Source: NC2004 sp050874905
Lineage (GTDB): Bacteria; Bacillota; Clostridia; Lachnospirales; Lachnospiraceae
Direction: 5' to 3'
DNA: 64,000 nucleotides
NCBI GenBank assembly: GCA_050874905.1
Contig: JBNMLP010000006.1
Coordinates: 72,815-136,814 of the forward strand
A model generated the notes under the pieces. That model did no database searches. It was not told the DNA's origin and saw nothing but the letters and a program-made list of their open reading frames with translations. Position numbers and translations under genes: made by a program. This document shows, piece by piece, positions 43,499-51,610 of the stretch. Numbering within the stretch: position 1 is the stretch's first letter; the number at the start of each line of letters is the position of its first letter.

Positions 43499-44809
43499 TT
43501 AATTGATAACATAAGGATCGGTTAGTGAGATGATAGCGTGAAACTCATGCTTTTCTTCCGTATAGTAAAGGTTTGTATAGCCATTATAACGTTTTGCAAT
43601 CTGGTTGATGCTTTTAATTCCGTAGCCGTGATAGAGTGCATTGCTTTTTCGTGTTTTTAACTCATGGGTATAGGGATTGAAAGGATCGGACAGGCAGGTA
43701 TTGATCACATTGATATAACTGTAGTCCGTCTGCTCCATACGATATACATTTAATTCAATGAATGCATTACGAATATCTTTCGTTGCCTCAAGGGCATTGT
43801 CTAACAGATTGCATACGAGAGCGGTCAGATCCTCATCTTTCAGCACATCAAGGCAATTGTTATCAATATCACAGAAAAATTTAATCTGATGTTCTTTGCA
43901 TAATGTCTGGTAACGAAAAATAATCCCATTTAATAAATCACGTTCACATACTTTTACCGATGTAGTTAATTGATGGTTTGTAAAAAGGTTCGACAGGTAT
44001 TCATCTATTTCTTTTTGCTTTCCCTCATGATTTAATTCCTGAATGGACGACAAATGGTTCTTGATGTCATGGATCAGAATATTTCTTTTGGTATCCTGTT
44101 CTATCAAAGCCTTATAATAGTTTACCGTTTCCTGATCCTTTTGTGTTTGAAAGGATAGTTTCATATTGTCTTCGTTTTTCTTTTGGGAATAGCTGTAGAC
44201 CCATGAATTAAGCAGGTTGATCAATAAAAGAATGACTGCACTAAGAGAGATCATTACATTAAAAAAGAGAGGCAAGGATTCCTTTAACGCAATAGAAAAC
44301 AAAGTAAAGTGAATGATTAAAGAAAGAAGTGAAATTGCAATGATCATTACAATACCTAAGTCTGATCTGGATTTGTGTGGAGAAAACCCTTTGAAAATAA
44401 GTGCAATGATGTTGGCAAAAAGAAAATAACAGGTTTTACTTGTTACAATTAGAAATAACATATTTTTGACAACATTTGCGTTTGAAAAGAAGTCAAATAA
44501 ATAGGTAGAAGAAACGATCAATTCACTCACACTCATAATGATCGTGAGCAATGCTCCCTGAAATAATGCGGCAAAAAAAGATAATCCGTATAAGAAACAG
44601 AACAGAAAAATATTTACTGCGGCAAATGCAGCTGTGTTTATTAATCCATTTTTCCCAAAAGAGAGCAAAAATAGTAATCCATAGGAAAGTGTGTAGCTGA
44701 GATATTTGCACTTTACTGAACGGACAAGTGGATAAAGCTTCGTGGCATATTGGTCAAATATGATCACTTCTATAATATAGATAAATAAATAACATAATGT
44801 CAGCAGCAT
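43499..44809 (-). CDS. GHKL sensor histidine kinase (AgrC/ComD-like)
   Basis: 436 residues. Residues 1-205 contain six to seven membrane helices with short loops, as in peptide-sensing kinases of the AgrC/ComD class. The kinase core has the phospho-accepting His in ILIHDIKNHL, the N box VCNLLDNALEAT and a late G box GYGIKSINQIAKRY. It starts three bases after the LytTR regulator gene, so the two form one two-component system. The likely signal is a secreted peptide, but no AgrB/AgrD gene is in the window; the small secreted protein across the control region is a candidate. Confidence 0.93.
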   Translation of the reverse strand: MLLTLCYLFIYIIEVIIFDQYATKLYPLVRSVKCKYLSYTLSYGLLFLLSFGKNGLINTAAFAAVNIFLFCFLYGLSFFAALFQGALLTIIMSVSELIVSSTYLFDFFSNANVVKNMLFLIVTSKTCYFLFANIIALIFKGFSPHKSRSDLGIVMIIAISLLSLIIHFTLFSIALKESLPLFFNVMISLSAVILLLINLLNSWVYSYSQKKNEDNMKLSFQTQKDQETVNYYKALIEQDTKRNILIHDIKNHLSSIQELNHEGKQKEIDEYLSNLFTNHQLTTSVKVCERDLLNGIIFRYQTLCKEHQIKFFCDIDNNCLDVLKDEDLTALVCNLLDNALEATKDIRNAFIELNVYRMEQTDYSYINVINTCLSDPFNPYTHELKTRKSNALYHGYGIKSINQIAKRYNGYTNLYYTEEKHEFHAIISLTDPYVIN

Positions 44810-44812
44810 ATT

Positions 44813-45520
44813 TTAACGTTTCCTTTCATTGTAATAGGAGAGTGCCGTGCGAAACGCAGTGTATTTTCGTTTGGTCAGATAAGCACAAAATTGATTGTTG
44901 CACAGTTTAATAATGTCATGTTCAAAAAAAGAAACATAAGCCAGATTGACCACGTAACTTCGATGAGACTGAAAAAACATAGGACCGGATAATTCTGCTA
45001 TAAACTCTTTTAATGGTTTGGTGCATTCGTAGACCTGATTCTTTGTATAGATCTTTAACTTTCTATGAAAGCCTTCCACCATAATAATCTCATCAGAAGA
45101 ATGAATAAATGTACCGGAACTGGTTTCAATGGAAATAGGTTTAGAAATCAGTTTGTAATGTTCTATGGCATCTTCCATATTCCGAAAAAAACGTTGTTTA
45201 TCAAGGGGTTTTGACAAATAGCGGAACACATCGATGCGAAGGGCATCATCTAAATATTCTGAGTAGGATGTGATGAAAAACAGGATCAAATTGGGATAGC
45301 TTTTTTTCATTTCTTTTGCAACATCGATTCCATTACTATCCGGCATTTCAATATCGATCAATAAGATATCGCAGGCAGCCTTTTCTTCTAACAAAAGCAT
45401 GCCACTTGTGTATGTCGTAATATGTGGAAGCGGAAGCTGGCTTAGCTTAAAAAAATCAAGGGTATATTGTTTGATATGTTCCACAATAACAGCTTCATCA
45501 TCACAGATTAGGATATTCAT
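44813..45520 (-). CDS. LytTR family response regulator (AgrA-like)
   Basis: 235 residues from the ATG at 45520, which has a GGGAGG site; the longer frame to 45550 starts with TTG. The receiver has the acidic pair in CDDEA, phospho-acceptor Asp56 (LLIDIEMP) and a conserved Lys in YLSKPLD. The LytTR DNA-binding domain (about 128-232) ends with the usual FFQSHRSYVVNL block. LytTR proteins bind paired sites upstream of weak promoters. The intergenic region ahead of it contains nested inverted repeats that are candidate sites and would control both this operon and the divergent secretion cluster. Confidence 0.94.
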   Translation of the reverse strand: MNILICDDEAVIVEHIKQYTLDFFKLSQLPLPHITTYTSGMLLLEEKAACDILLIDIEMPDSNGIDVAKEMKKSYPNLILFFITSYSEYLDDALRIDVFRYLSKPLDKQRFFRNMEDAIEHYKLISKPISIETSSGTFIHSSDEIIMVEGFHRKLKIYTKNQVYECTKPLKEFIAELSGPMFFQSHRSYVVNLAYVSFFEHDIIKLCNNQFCAYLTKRKYTAFRTALSYYNERKR

Positions 45521-45567
45521 AAACTCCCTCCCAGTGTGTATTCCAATCAATAGATGTGTTCTTTTAT

Positions 45568-45597
45568 ATTATATACGGGGTGTCACTTGGATTGCAA
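45568..45597 (-). promoter_or_regulatory. Promoter of the LytTR two-component operon
   Basis: TTGCAA (45597-45592), 18-base spacer, TATAAT (45573-45568) on the minus strand, about 48 bases upstream of the regulator start codon. Confidence 0.65.
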
Positions 45598-45606
45598 TAT
45601 CAAGTA

Positions 45607-45671
45607 TTGAAATGACATAAAATTGACTTAAAGCGTCAATGTTCATTCGGTTCAGATTTATGTCATTTCAA
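45607..45671. promoter_or_regulatory. Nested inverted repeats between the two-component system and the secretion cluster
   Basis: TTGAAATGACATAAA (45607-45621) and its exact complement TTTATGTCATTTCAA (45657-45671) are a perfect 15-bp inverted repeat with centres 50 bases apart. Inside lies a second perfect one, ATTGAC-N7-GTCAAT (45622-45640). It sits between the divergent regulator and secreted-protein genes. It probably binds the LytTR regulator, although known LytTR sites are direct rather than inverted repeats. Confidence 0.75.
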
Positions 45672-45790
45672 GCCAAATATATTGTGTGATGGTGTAATGT
45701 ATGGTAGAGTACTGGTGTAGCGTTGATGGGTAAGGCGTAAGTGGCGTATGGTAAATTACAGGGGATCTTAAGGAAAGGAGGGTGAGAATA

Positions 45791-46219
45791 ATGAAGTACG
45801 GAAAGAAGAGGTTTGTGTTTATGAAAATGAAAAGAAAATTATGTTTAGGGTTAGCTATGTGTTTGATGTTGGGCGTTTTTTATGTATGTCCAAAGGCAGC
45901 AGGAACTCCATTTGAATTTATTTTATCTGGTCATGGTGGGGCAAGACAAACATTAAGTGTAACAAAAGGAAGTGCAGGTGCAGCAGTTGTTAATGTTACA
46001 GCTGTATCTAATGCAAGTAATTATCCGGTATATGTGAGAATTCGAAAAACAAATGATAATGCCTACGCATCTTCAGTAGGTAAAATTTATGGTACTGGAA
46101 GAAAAAACCTGTCATATAATTCTGGATATGGTGCCACAGGTGTTTCCTACTATATGCGTATGCAAACAGATTCAAGTTCTGGATATAGTGCCTCAGTTGT
46201 TGGCAATTGGACTCCTTGA
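45791..46219 (+). CDS. Small secreted protein, bacteriocin-like or signal candidate
   Basis: 142 residues from the ATG at 45791, 9 bases after AAAGGAGG. A long basic N-terminus and hydrophobic core form a signal peptide that probably ends at PKAAG. The mature part of about 104 residues has no cysteine, is rich in Gly, Ser, Tyr and Asn, looks all-beta, and ends VVGNWTP. Size, composition and the C-terminal pattern recall lactococcin 972-like and DUF2712 secreted proteins, but the match is weak. It is the first gene of a cluster with ABC transporter parts and faces a peptide-sensing two-component system. Confidence 0.75.
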   Translation: MKYGKKRFVFMKMKRKLCLGLAMCLMLGVFYVCPKAAGTPFEFILSGHGGARQTLSVTKGSAGAAVVNVTAVSNASNYPVYVRIRKTNDNAYASSVGKIYGTGRKNLSYNSGYGATGVSYYMRMQTDSSSGYSASVVGNWTP

Positions 46220-46250
46220 TTGGTCTGAAATAATTTCTGTTTAAAACATA

Positions 46251-46296
46251 TGATCAGATGGTACTATATATCAGTTTGATTTGTACCATCTGATCA
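46251..46296 (+). other. Strong intercistronic hairpin without a T run
   Basis: TGATCAGATGGTAC (46251-46264) and GTACCATCTGATCA (46283-46296) form a perfect 14-bp stem with an 18-base loop, followed by AAAATAATATT rather than T residues. It separates the secreted protein gene from the rest of the cluster and could stabilise the upstream transcript or partly stop transcription. Confidence 0.75.
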
Positions 46297-46340
46297 AAAT
46301 AATATTATGTATGAATTGTGGTAATACGGAGGGGATGGAA

Positions 46341-47477
46341 ATGAAAAAACAAATTTTAAGCAGTATGCTATTTCTTTTTATTGGGATTATGATTGGTATA
46401 TCGGGTATGTATATTTATAACTCCACAAAGAAATCAAAGACAGAAGCTAAGACGGAGGAAAAACAATCCAAGCAAGATGACAAGAAAACAGACTCTATGA
46501 CAGACTATGAAACGCAGGATTCGTTTAGATTGACAGAAGACTGTCATCCATCCATCCCTGAAAATATGGCTGTATACTACACAGAATCGCAGAAATACGT
46601 TTCTTGTAAAAAAATGGTTGATATGTTTTCCCTTGAGGGGATGGACGCTGAAATAAAGAAAACAAATACAGTAAATAAGGATAAAAACAACTCTGAATAT
46701 CCTATTGAATTGTGGAAATCAGACTGGATTGATGAGGAACGTCTTGTTACCATAAATAGAAGTAAAGACTATTTTAATTATATATTGGAATCAAAAGTGA
46801 ATGGATATCTTGACAGTACAAGTGGAGCAATTTCCGGAATAGATGCGAATGAATACAAAAATATTGACGAAACAAAAAACAAACAGATAGTGAATGACTA
46901 TTATTCAGAAAAAGGGTTTAATGTGTTAAATGGTAAGTTTTTTTCTTTATCTGACTATGTAGAAGGGGCAGAAGAGTTTGATGAGAAACAAAAAGAAGAA
47001 TATGCGGTACGAACGTATGTGAGAATAGAAAAAAAACTACCGGTTCTAGGGGCATATTATTATAAAAATAATGAGGGGGTACAGGTGTATGGTGACACGA
47101 TCGCATTACATTTAAACTCCAGGGGTGTAATAGCAATGACTCTGGCACACATTAGAAATATTACAGAAAAAAAAGAAGATTTAGATAGCACAAAATTAAT
47201 TACTGTTGAAACGGCTTCCGATGCAATTTTGGAATATTTGGAAAATGACAAAGATATAACCCGGCGTTTGTCGACTTCTGATGTATATGCAATTTGGTAT
47301 CCGGTTAGGGAGGAAAACAATATTCTGTATAAACCTGCATGGTATTTTAAGACAGCTGGAACGGGATATTACAAAGATTCACAACTTGATAAAATTGTAA
47401 GTGAACAGATAAATAACAGCTTTTGTGTTGATATGTGTACGGGAGAAGTGTTTGAGCTATATAGTTCGGAATATTAG
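46341..47477 (+). CDS. Membrane-anchored extracytoplasmic protein of the secretion cluster
   Basis: 378 residues from the ATG at 46341. One N-terminal membrane helix (about 6-26) is followed by a Lys/Glu/Thr-rich linker and a large outer domain (about 60-378). The C-terminus reads PAWYFKTAG, then FCVDMCTGEVFEL, which is like the end of the lipoprotein at 49188-50222 (PCWQVLVNG, then FYVDAVTGYVYDV). The pattern W-then-VDxxTGxV recalls YycI/YycH or PepSY-like outer domains that modulate sensor kinases or bind peptides. The function is unknown; it is likely an accessory or immunity component. Confidence 0.7.
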   Translation: MKKQILSSMLFLFIGIMIGISGMYIYNSTKKSKTEAKTEEKQSKQDDKKTDSMTDYETQDSFRLTEDCHPSIPENMAVYYTESQKYVSCKKMVDMFSLEGMDAEIKKTNTVNKDKNNSEYPIELWKSDWIDEERLVTINRSKDYFNYILESKVNGYLDSTSGAISGIDANEYKNIDETKNKQIVNDYYSEKGFNVLNGKFFSLSDYVEGAEEFDEKQKEEYAVRTYVRIEKKLPVLGAYYYKNNEGVQVYGDTIALHLNSRGVIAMTLAHIRNITEKKEDLDSTKLITVETASDAILEYLENDKDITRRLSTSDVYAIWYPVREENNILYKPAWYFKTAGTGYYKDSQLDKIVSEQINNSFCVDMCTGEVFELYSSEY

Positions 47478-47490
47478 AGGGAGCAACAGG

Positions 47491-48312
47491 ATGAAAATGG
47501 GGAACAAATCATTTGCTAATTTATTTAGAATGCAATTACAAAAAGTCATTTATAATCCGTTCTTTTTGGTGGCAATTATTTTACAGACGGTTGCATTTCT
47601 TATATTTGTATTTGGAGAGTACAAAGCATTTGGGGCAGTGCGTGACCAATATCTTTATTTGTTAGATGGTTCATGCTCTGTTGGACTTGGATTATTGGTA
47701 ATTCCGATATTGTCTGTCTTGCCGATGGCATCGGTGAAAGACGTTTCCGGTCAAAAAGATTATTTTGCATTTATACGAACTTCCAGGAAAGAGTATTTAC
47801 TGTCTGAATGTATGGTAGCAGTATTGTCGGGTTTTTTGGTTGTCTGTATTTCAGCTTTGTTATTTATACTTATTTTATTTTTATTGGGATATCGTGGGGT
47901 TGGAATCGGGATTATGGATTCACCTGGAGTAAGTGGTTATTCATCTTCCTGCTTAGCGGTATATTTGTCTAACTCAAAGAGCATTGTTATTTTGATGATG
48001 AGAATACTTATTCTGTCTGTATATGGAGCTGCGTATCCTATGCTTTTATTAGTAATATCTCAATTTACTATAAACAAGTATGTTTTATTAATTGGTCCCT
48101 TTTTGTTGGGAAAAATATGGTCTATGATCGTTATTCCATTGGGGTTGCAGATTTATTTAGACCCGGTATGGCAGACAATATATTACTCTGCGATGACAGG
48201 AATATTAACTACCAGAAGATTATTTTATGAATTTGGTTTTCATATCGTAGCAATTGCTTTCCTTTTTGTTCTCCATATATTTGTATTTGTATATCAAAGT
48301 AAAAAAAGTTAG
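47491..48312 (+). CDS. ABC-type permease-like membrane protein 1
   Basis: 273 residues from the ATG at 47491 (GAGGGAG site). Six hydrophobic segments; the opening FRMQLQKVIYNPFFLVAII and the loop VSGQKDYFAFIRTSRKEYL fit ABC-2 type permeases, in which an N-terminal amphipathic part precedes the first helix. No other domain. It starts 13 bases after the previous gene. It probably pairs with the ATPase at 50232-50867. Confidence 0.75.
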   Translation: MKMGNKSFANLFRMQLQKVIYNPFFLVAIILQTVAFLIFVFGEYKAFGAVRDQYLYLLDGSCSVGLGLLVIPILSVLPMASVKDVSGQKDYFAFIRTSRKEYLLSECMVAVLSGFLVVCISALLFILILFLLGYRGVGIGIMDSPGVSGYSSSCLAVYLSNSKSIVILMMRILILSVYGAAYPMLLLVISQFTINKYVLLIGPFLLGKIWSMIVIPLGLQIYLDPVWQTIYYSAMTGILTTRRLFYEFGFHIVAIAFLFVLHIFVFVYQSKKS

Positions 48313-48321
48313 GAGAAGTAG

Positions 48322-49158
48322 ATGGTATCACTAATGTTTTGTAAAGTTAATCTGAGACATGATATTGTATCGGGAAAAATACCGGGAGTATTTATTTTGA
48401 GTTTTTTTCTTGTTCAGTTCTTTTTTTCCGGTTCAGGAAATTATATGCTGGAAACCGGACGAAAGATGCAGGTTGTGGAATTGTTTTCTTTTTCCTTAAC
48501 ATCTCCGGTTACTTATTTGTTTTTTTTCTTGGCAATGATGGTGTTGCTTTCCGGTATACCAAGAGTAAACGGAAATGCATTCTGTTATTTAATTCGTTCG
48601 GATCGTACCAGATGGTTTGTGGGGCAATGCCTATATAATTTGCTGCTATCAGCCGGTTATATGACATGGCTGCTGTTATGTTATCTCGTTGCATTAAAAG
48701 GTCAGTTTACTTTTGATAATAATTGGAGTGAACCTATCTATCTTGTGGCTCAGACTGGAATTGTGCAGGATGTTGGAATAAATATCAACATATGGATATC
48801 CTATGAAATCATACAGAATTATACACCTGTTTCGCTATTTGCGACGATATTATTTGTTCAAATGCTTCTTATGTTCCTGCTGGGAGTTGTGTTTATGGTA
48901 TTCACATTTTTCGACTGGAAAAAAATATCATATGTGATTGTTGTCCTTCTGTGGGCAGAATCATTTGGTTTTCAACAGTTTAACGTAAAACCTAGTCTAT
49001 GGAAACTGTGTCCGGTAGGAGCGTCGTGGCCTTCTTTTTGGAATTATGGATATTTAAAGGGAGCTCCGACATTGAAATTTGTGGTGATAGAATATAGTGT
49101 GTTGATTATAATGTTGTTGCTTCTTGCAAAAAAACGGTTGAAATATTTTGAATTTTAG
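48322..49158 (+). CDS. ABC-type permease-like membrane protein 2
   Basis: 278 residues with six hydrophobic segments. The loop IRSDRTRWFVGQCLYN after the second helix corresponds in position to IRTSRKEYLLSECMVA of the previous protein, so the two are likely distant paralogues forming a heterodimeric channel. It has an AGGAGAAG site and lies 9 bases downstream of permease 1. Confidence 0.75.
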   Translation: MVSLMFCKVNLRHDIVSGKIPGVFILSFFLVQFFFSGSGNYMLETGRKMQVVELFSFSLTSPVTYLFFFLAMMVLLSGIPRVNGNAFCYLIRSDRTRWFVGQCLYNLLLSAGYMTWLLLCYLVALKGQFTFDNNWSEPIYLVAQTGIVQDVGININIWISYEIIQNYTPVSLFATILFVQMLLMFLLGVVFMVFTFFDWKKISYVIVVLLWAESFGFQQFNVKPSLWKLCPVGASWPSFWNYGYLKGAPTLKFVVIEYSVLIIMLLLLAKKRLKYFEF

Positions 49159-49187
49159 GATGTGCAAGGTTAGGAGGTGGTTGCAAA

Positions 49188-50222
49188 ATGAGAAGAATCA
49201 TGATTTTATTTTTGTGTATAACGATGCTTGTTCTGACTGGTTGTGGGCAATCGGATAAGCAACTGGCATCTGGTGATTCACAGAAAACGGAGGAAGACAG
49301 CCAAAAAACGGTTAGTGGAGATTATCAGGTGAATTATGACATGGATCAGTTTCAAATACCAGATGAAATTTATGTATCTGAGATGTCTCTTCAAAATATT
49401 GAGGAAGACAGTTTATTCGAAATATGGAATATCCCGAAGGAGAAGGCGCATTTTATTGAAAAAAGCGGAAAGGGAGAGACATATTATTCCATCAATGGCA
49501 AGCGTTTTATTTTGACACAGGGTCCCGTGTGTTCGTCATTAGGAGAGTGTGATAATGATAATAAACAGAATATAGCTTCAAATGAAGAGATGAAAGAGCA
49601 GGCAAAAAGGTTGTTTGAAAAATGGGAGAAAATTTCCGGAGTAAATCTTGACATTGACCATATAAAAGAAGTGGAATCATCTGGGGATAAAAGCGATGTC
49701 ATACAATATGAGTGTAGTCAGATATATCATGGCGTGCCTTGTGTTGGAAACTTTAATATGGACAATCCATACATGAAGAGTACGGGCAATGAGTCGGAAG
49801 TGAACTGGCTTTCGGTTATTAGTGGAAGTTATTGTTATGTAAGTTACATTGTTAATTCTTCTGAAGGTGAAGTGTCCGGAGTGCGAAAAGTGTTCGGAGC
49901 GCAAAAAATGTTCGATGAAAAGAAAAAAATAAAGCTGGATAAACCGATGCTGTCAGTTGAAAAAATAGTTGATGCAATGCAAGCTTATATGCAAAGTTTG
50001 CAATTCAATGGTCAGACATATGATGTGAAAGAAGCTTCTGTTTGTTATATACCATTACCAACTTCAAATGAAGGTAAAGTGTTTAAGTTAGTACCATGCT
50101 GGCAGGTTTTGGTGAATGGAAACGAAACATGGATTCAAAATGGTCAAAAGACAGAAAGGAGTGCATCAAGGCGATTTTATGTTGATGCAGTAACAGGTTA
50201 TGTCTATGATGTGAATAATTAG
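49188..50222 (+). CDS. Lipoprotein of the secretion cluster
   Basis: 344 residues. A lipoprotein signal peptide ends in the lipobox LTGC with Cys19. A Ser/Asp/Lys linker is followed by an outer-face domain whose last part (PCWQVLVNG and FYVDAVTGYVYDV) is similar to the C-terminus of the membrane-anchored protein at 46341-47477. In lantibiotic and bacteriocin clusters, lipoproteins beside immunity ABC transporters protect the producer; that role is only inferred here. A GGAGGT site precedes the ATG and the ATPase gene follows 9 bases later. Confidence 0.78.
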   Translation: MRRIMILFLCITMLVLTGCGQSDKQLASGDSQKTEEDSQKTVSGDYQVNYDMDQFQIPDEIYVSEMSLQNIEEDSLFEIWNIPKEKAHFIEKSGKGETYYSINGKRFILTQGPVCSSLGECDNDNKQNIASNEEMKEQAKRLFEKWEKISGVNLDIDHIKEVESSGDKSDVIQYECSQIYHGVPCVGNFNMDNPYMKSTGNESEVNWLSVISGSYCYVSYIVNSSEGEVSGVRKVFGAQKMFDEKKKIKLDKPMLSVEKIVDAMQAYMQSLQFNGQTYDVKEASVCYIPLPTSNEGKVFKLVPCWQVLVNGNETWIQNGQKTERSASRRFYVDAVTGYVYDVNN

Positions 50223-50231
50223 GAGTAAAAT

Positions 50232-50867
50232 ATGATCAGTGTGAAAAATCTTTCAAAACAATATAAAGGAACAACTGTGTTAGCACCAATTGATCAGGAA
50301 TTTAAACCTGGGAGAATATATGGTGTGATTGGAAGAAATGGTTCAGGTAAAACGGTGTTAATGAAAATTCTATGTGGATTTGTTCCAGCTACTACAGGTG
50401 AGGTAATGGTTGATGGTAAGGTAGTCGGAAAGGACATTGATTTTATGCCTAATGCGGGTATTATAATTGAAACACCACAATTTCAACCTTTTCTAAGTGG
50501 ATACAAGAATCTGTTTTCATTAGCAGGCATCAGAAGAACTATAGGAAAAACAGAAATTATAGATGTAATGAATAAAGTAGGATTGGATCCATATAGTAAA
50601 AAACATGTAGGAAAATATTCTTTGGGAATGCGTCAGCGACTGGGAATTGCACAGGCAATTATGGAAAATCCGGATATTCTTATATTAGACGAACCGATGA
50701 ATGGTCTTGATCAAGAGGGAGTAACAGACATTCGGGCTCTATTATTAAATTATAAAACACAGGGAAAAACGATTATTCTGTCAAGTCACCATAAGGAGGA
50801 TATTGAACAGCTATGTGATGAAACGATTCGATTAGAGAAAGGCATGCGTGTGAAGGAACAGATGTAG
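50232..50867 (+). CDS. ABC transporter ATP-binding protein of the secretion cluster
   Basis: 211 residues, a complete nucleotide-binding domain: Walker A GRNGSGKT, signature YSLGMRQRLGIAQA, Walker B ILILDEPMNGLD and switch His in SSHH. The short length and MRQR signature are typical for BcrA/NosF-like exporters and lantibiotic immunity ATPases. It is the only ATPase in the cluster, so it probably serves the three membrane proteins around it. Composition is AT-rich like its neighbours. Confidence 0.95.
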   Translation: MISVKNLSKQYKGTTVLAPIDQEFKPGRIYGVIGRNGSGKTVLMKILCGFVPATTGEVMVDGKVVGKDIDFMPNAGIIIETPQFQPFLSGYKNLFSLAGIRRTIGKTEIIDVMNKVGLDPYSKKHVGKYSLGMRQRLGIAQAIMENPDILILDEPMNGLDQEGVTDIRALLLNYKTQGKTIILSSHHKEDIEQLCDETIRLEKGMRVKEQM

Positions 50868-50882
50868 GCAGGAGGAAGTATT

Positions 50883-51506
50883 GTGAGTATTGCTATGCTG
50901 CAGGGATTATGCTGGGATCCAAATGATTTTAGTGTACAAGAAATAGGCTTTTGGCTTTTGGCTCATTTTGGTTACATTATATTGGCGGTATACTATTTTG
51001 AAAGACGTTGGGATAGCAGGTATTATGTTTTTGTGCGCTGCAGAAAAAAAGATTATTTTTTTCAATCTATATGGAGGTATTTACTTATAATTACCTTACT
51101 ATATAATGGAATTATATTTTTTATATGCAAACTTCTGTCTTATTTGGATGGTGAGCAGATATCGATAAAACAATGGGGATGCATGCTTGGATTAACCTTT
51201 TTTAGCGAGATTGCCATAACATCTATACAAACATGGCTTTGCGTATTAGTAAAACGCCGCATTGTAATTTATGCTCTTGTAATAATGTATGAAATTATGG
51301 GAGTTTTTTCTTTCTCATTCGGAAAGCTCAGACTCTTCTTTATTGGGAACTATGGAATGCTGGTCAGATGTAAAGGATATAGTAATGGGAATGAAGAGAA
51401 TTTAGTTGCATTTTCGGAGTCGCTTGTAATCTTGATCGTGATATGTGCTGCAAGCTATCTGGTGGGAAATCTGGTGTTTGAAAAGGTAAGAAGAATAATC
51501 GAATAA
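50883..51506 (+). CDS. Membrane protein 3 of the secretion cluster
   Basis: 207 residues starting at the GTG at 50883, 7 bases after GGAGG. Five to six hydrophobic segments. The loop FVRCRKKDYFFQSIWRYLL matches in position and character the RTSRKEYLL and RSDRTRWFV loops of the two upstream permeases, so it may be a truncated third paralogue. Last gene of the cluster; no terminator is visible before the glycerophosphodiesterase gene. Confidence 0.72.
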   Translation: MSIAMLQGLCWDPNDFSVQEIGFWLLAHFGYIILAVYYFERRWDSRYYVFVRCRKKDYFFQSIWRYLLIITLLYNGIIFFICKLLSYLDGEQISIKQWGCMLGLTFFSEIAITSIQTWLCVLVKRRIVIYALVIMYEIMGVFSFSFGKLRLFFIGNYGMLVRCKGYSNGNEENLVAFSESLVILIVICAASYLVGNLVFEKVRRIIE

Positions 51507-51610
51507 TGAAGGTGGAATGTTGGTTGTGAAATCTGCATATATTTGATAAACTTGAAAAAGGATTTCCCTTTCGTGGTGCAGACGCAGGGAAGAAAGCAGA
51601 GGTGACCAAC

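Noticed and set aside
43499..46219. A classical agr quorum-sensing locus
   Set aside because: Kinase and regulator fit, but there is no AgrB protease and no AgrD-type short peptide gene; the adjacent secreted protein is too large.
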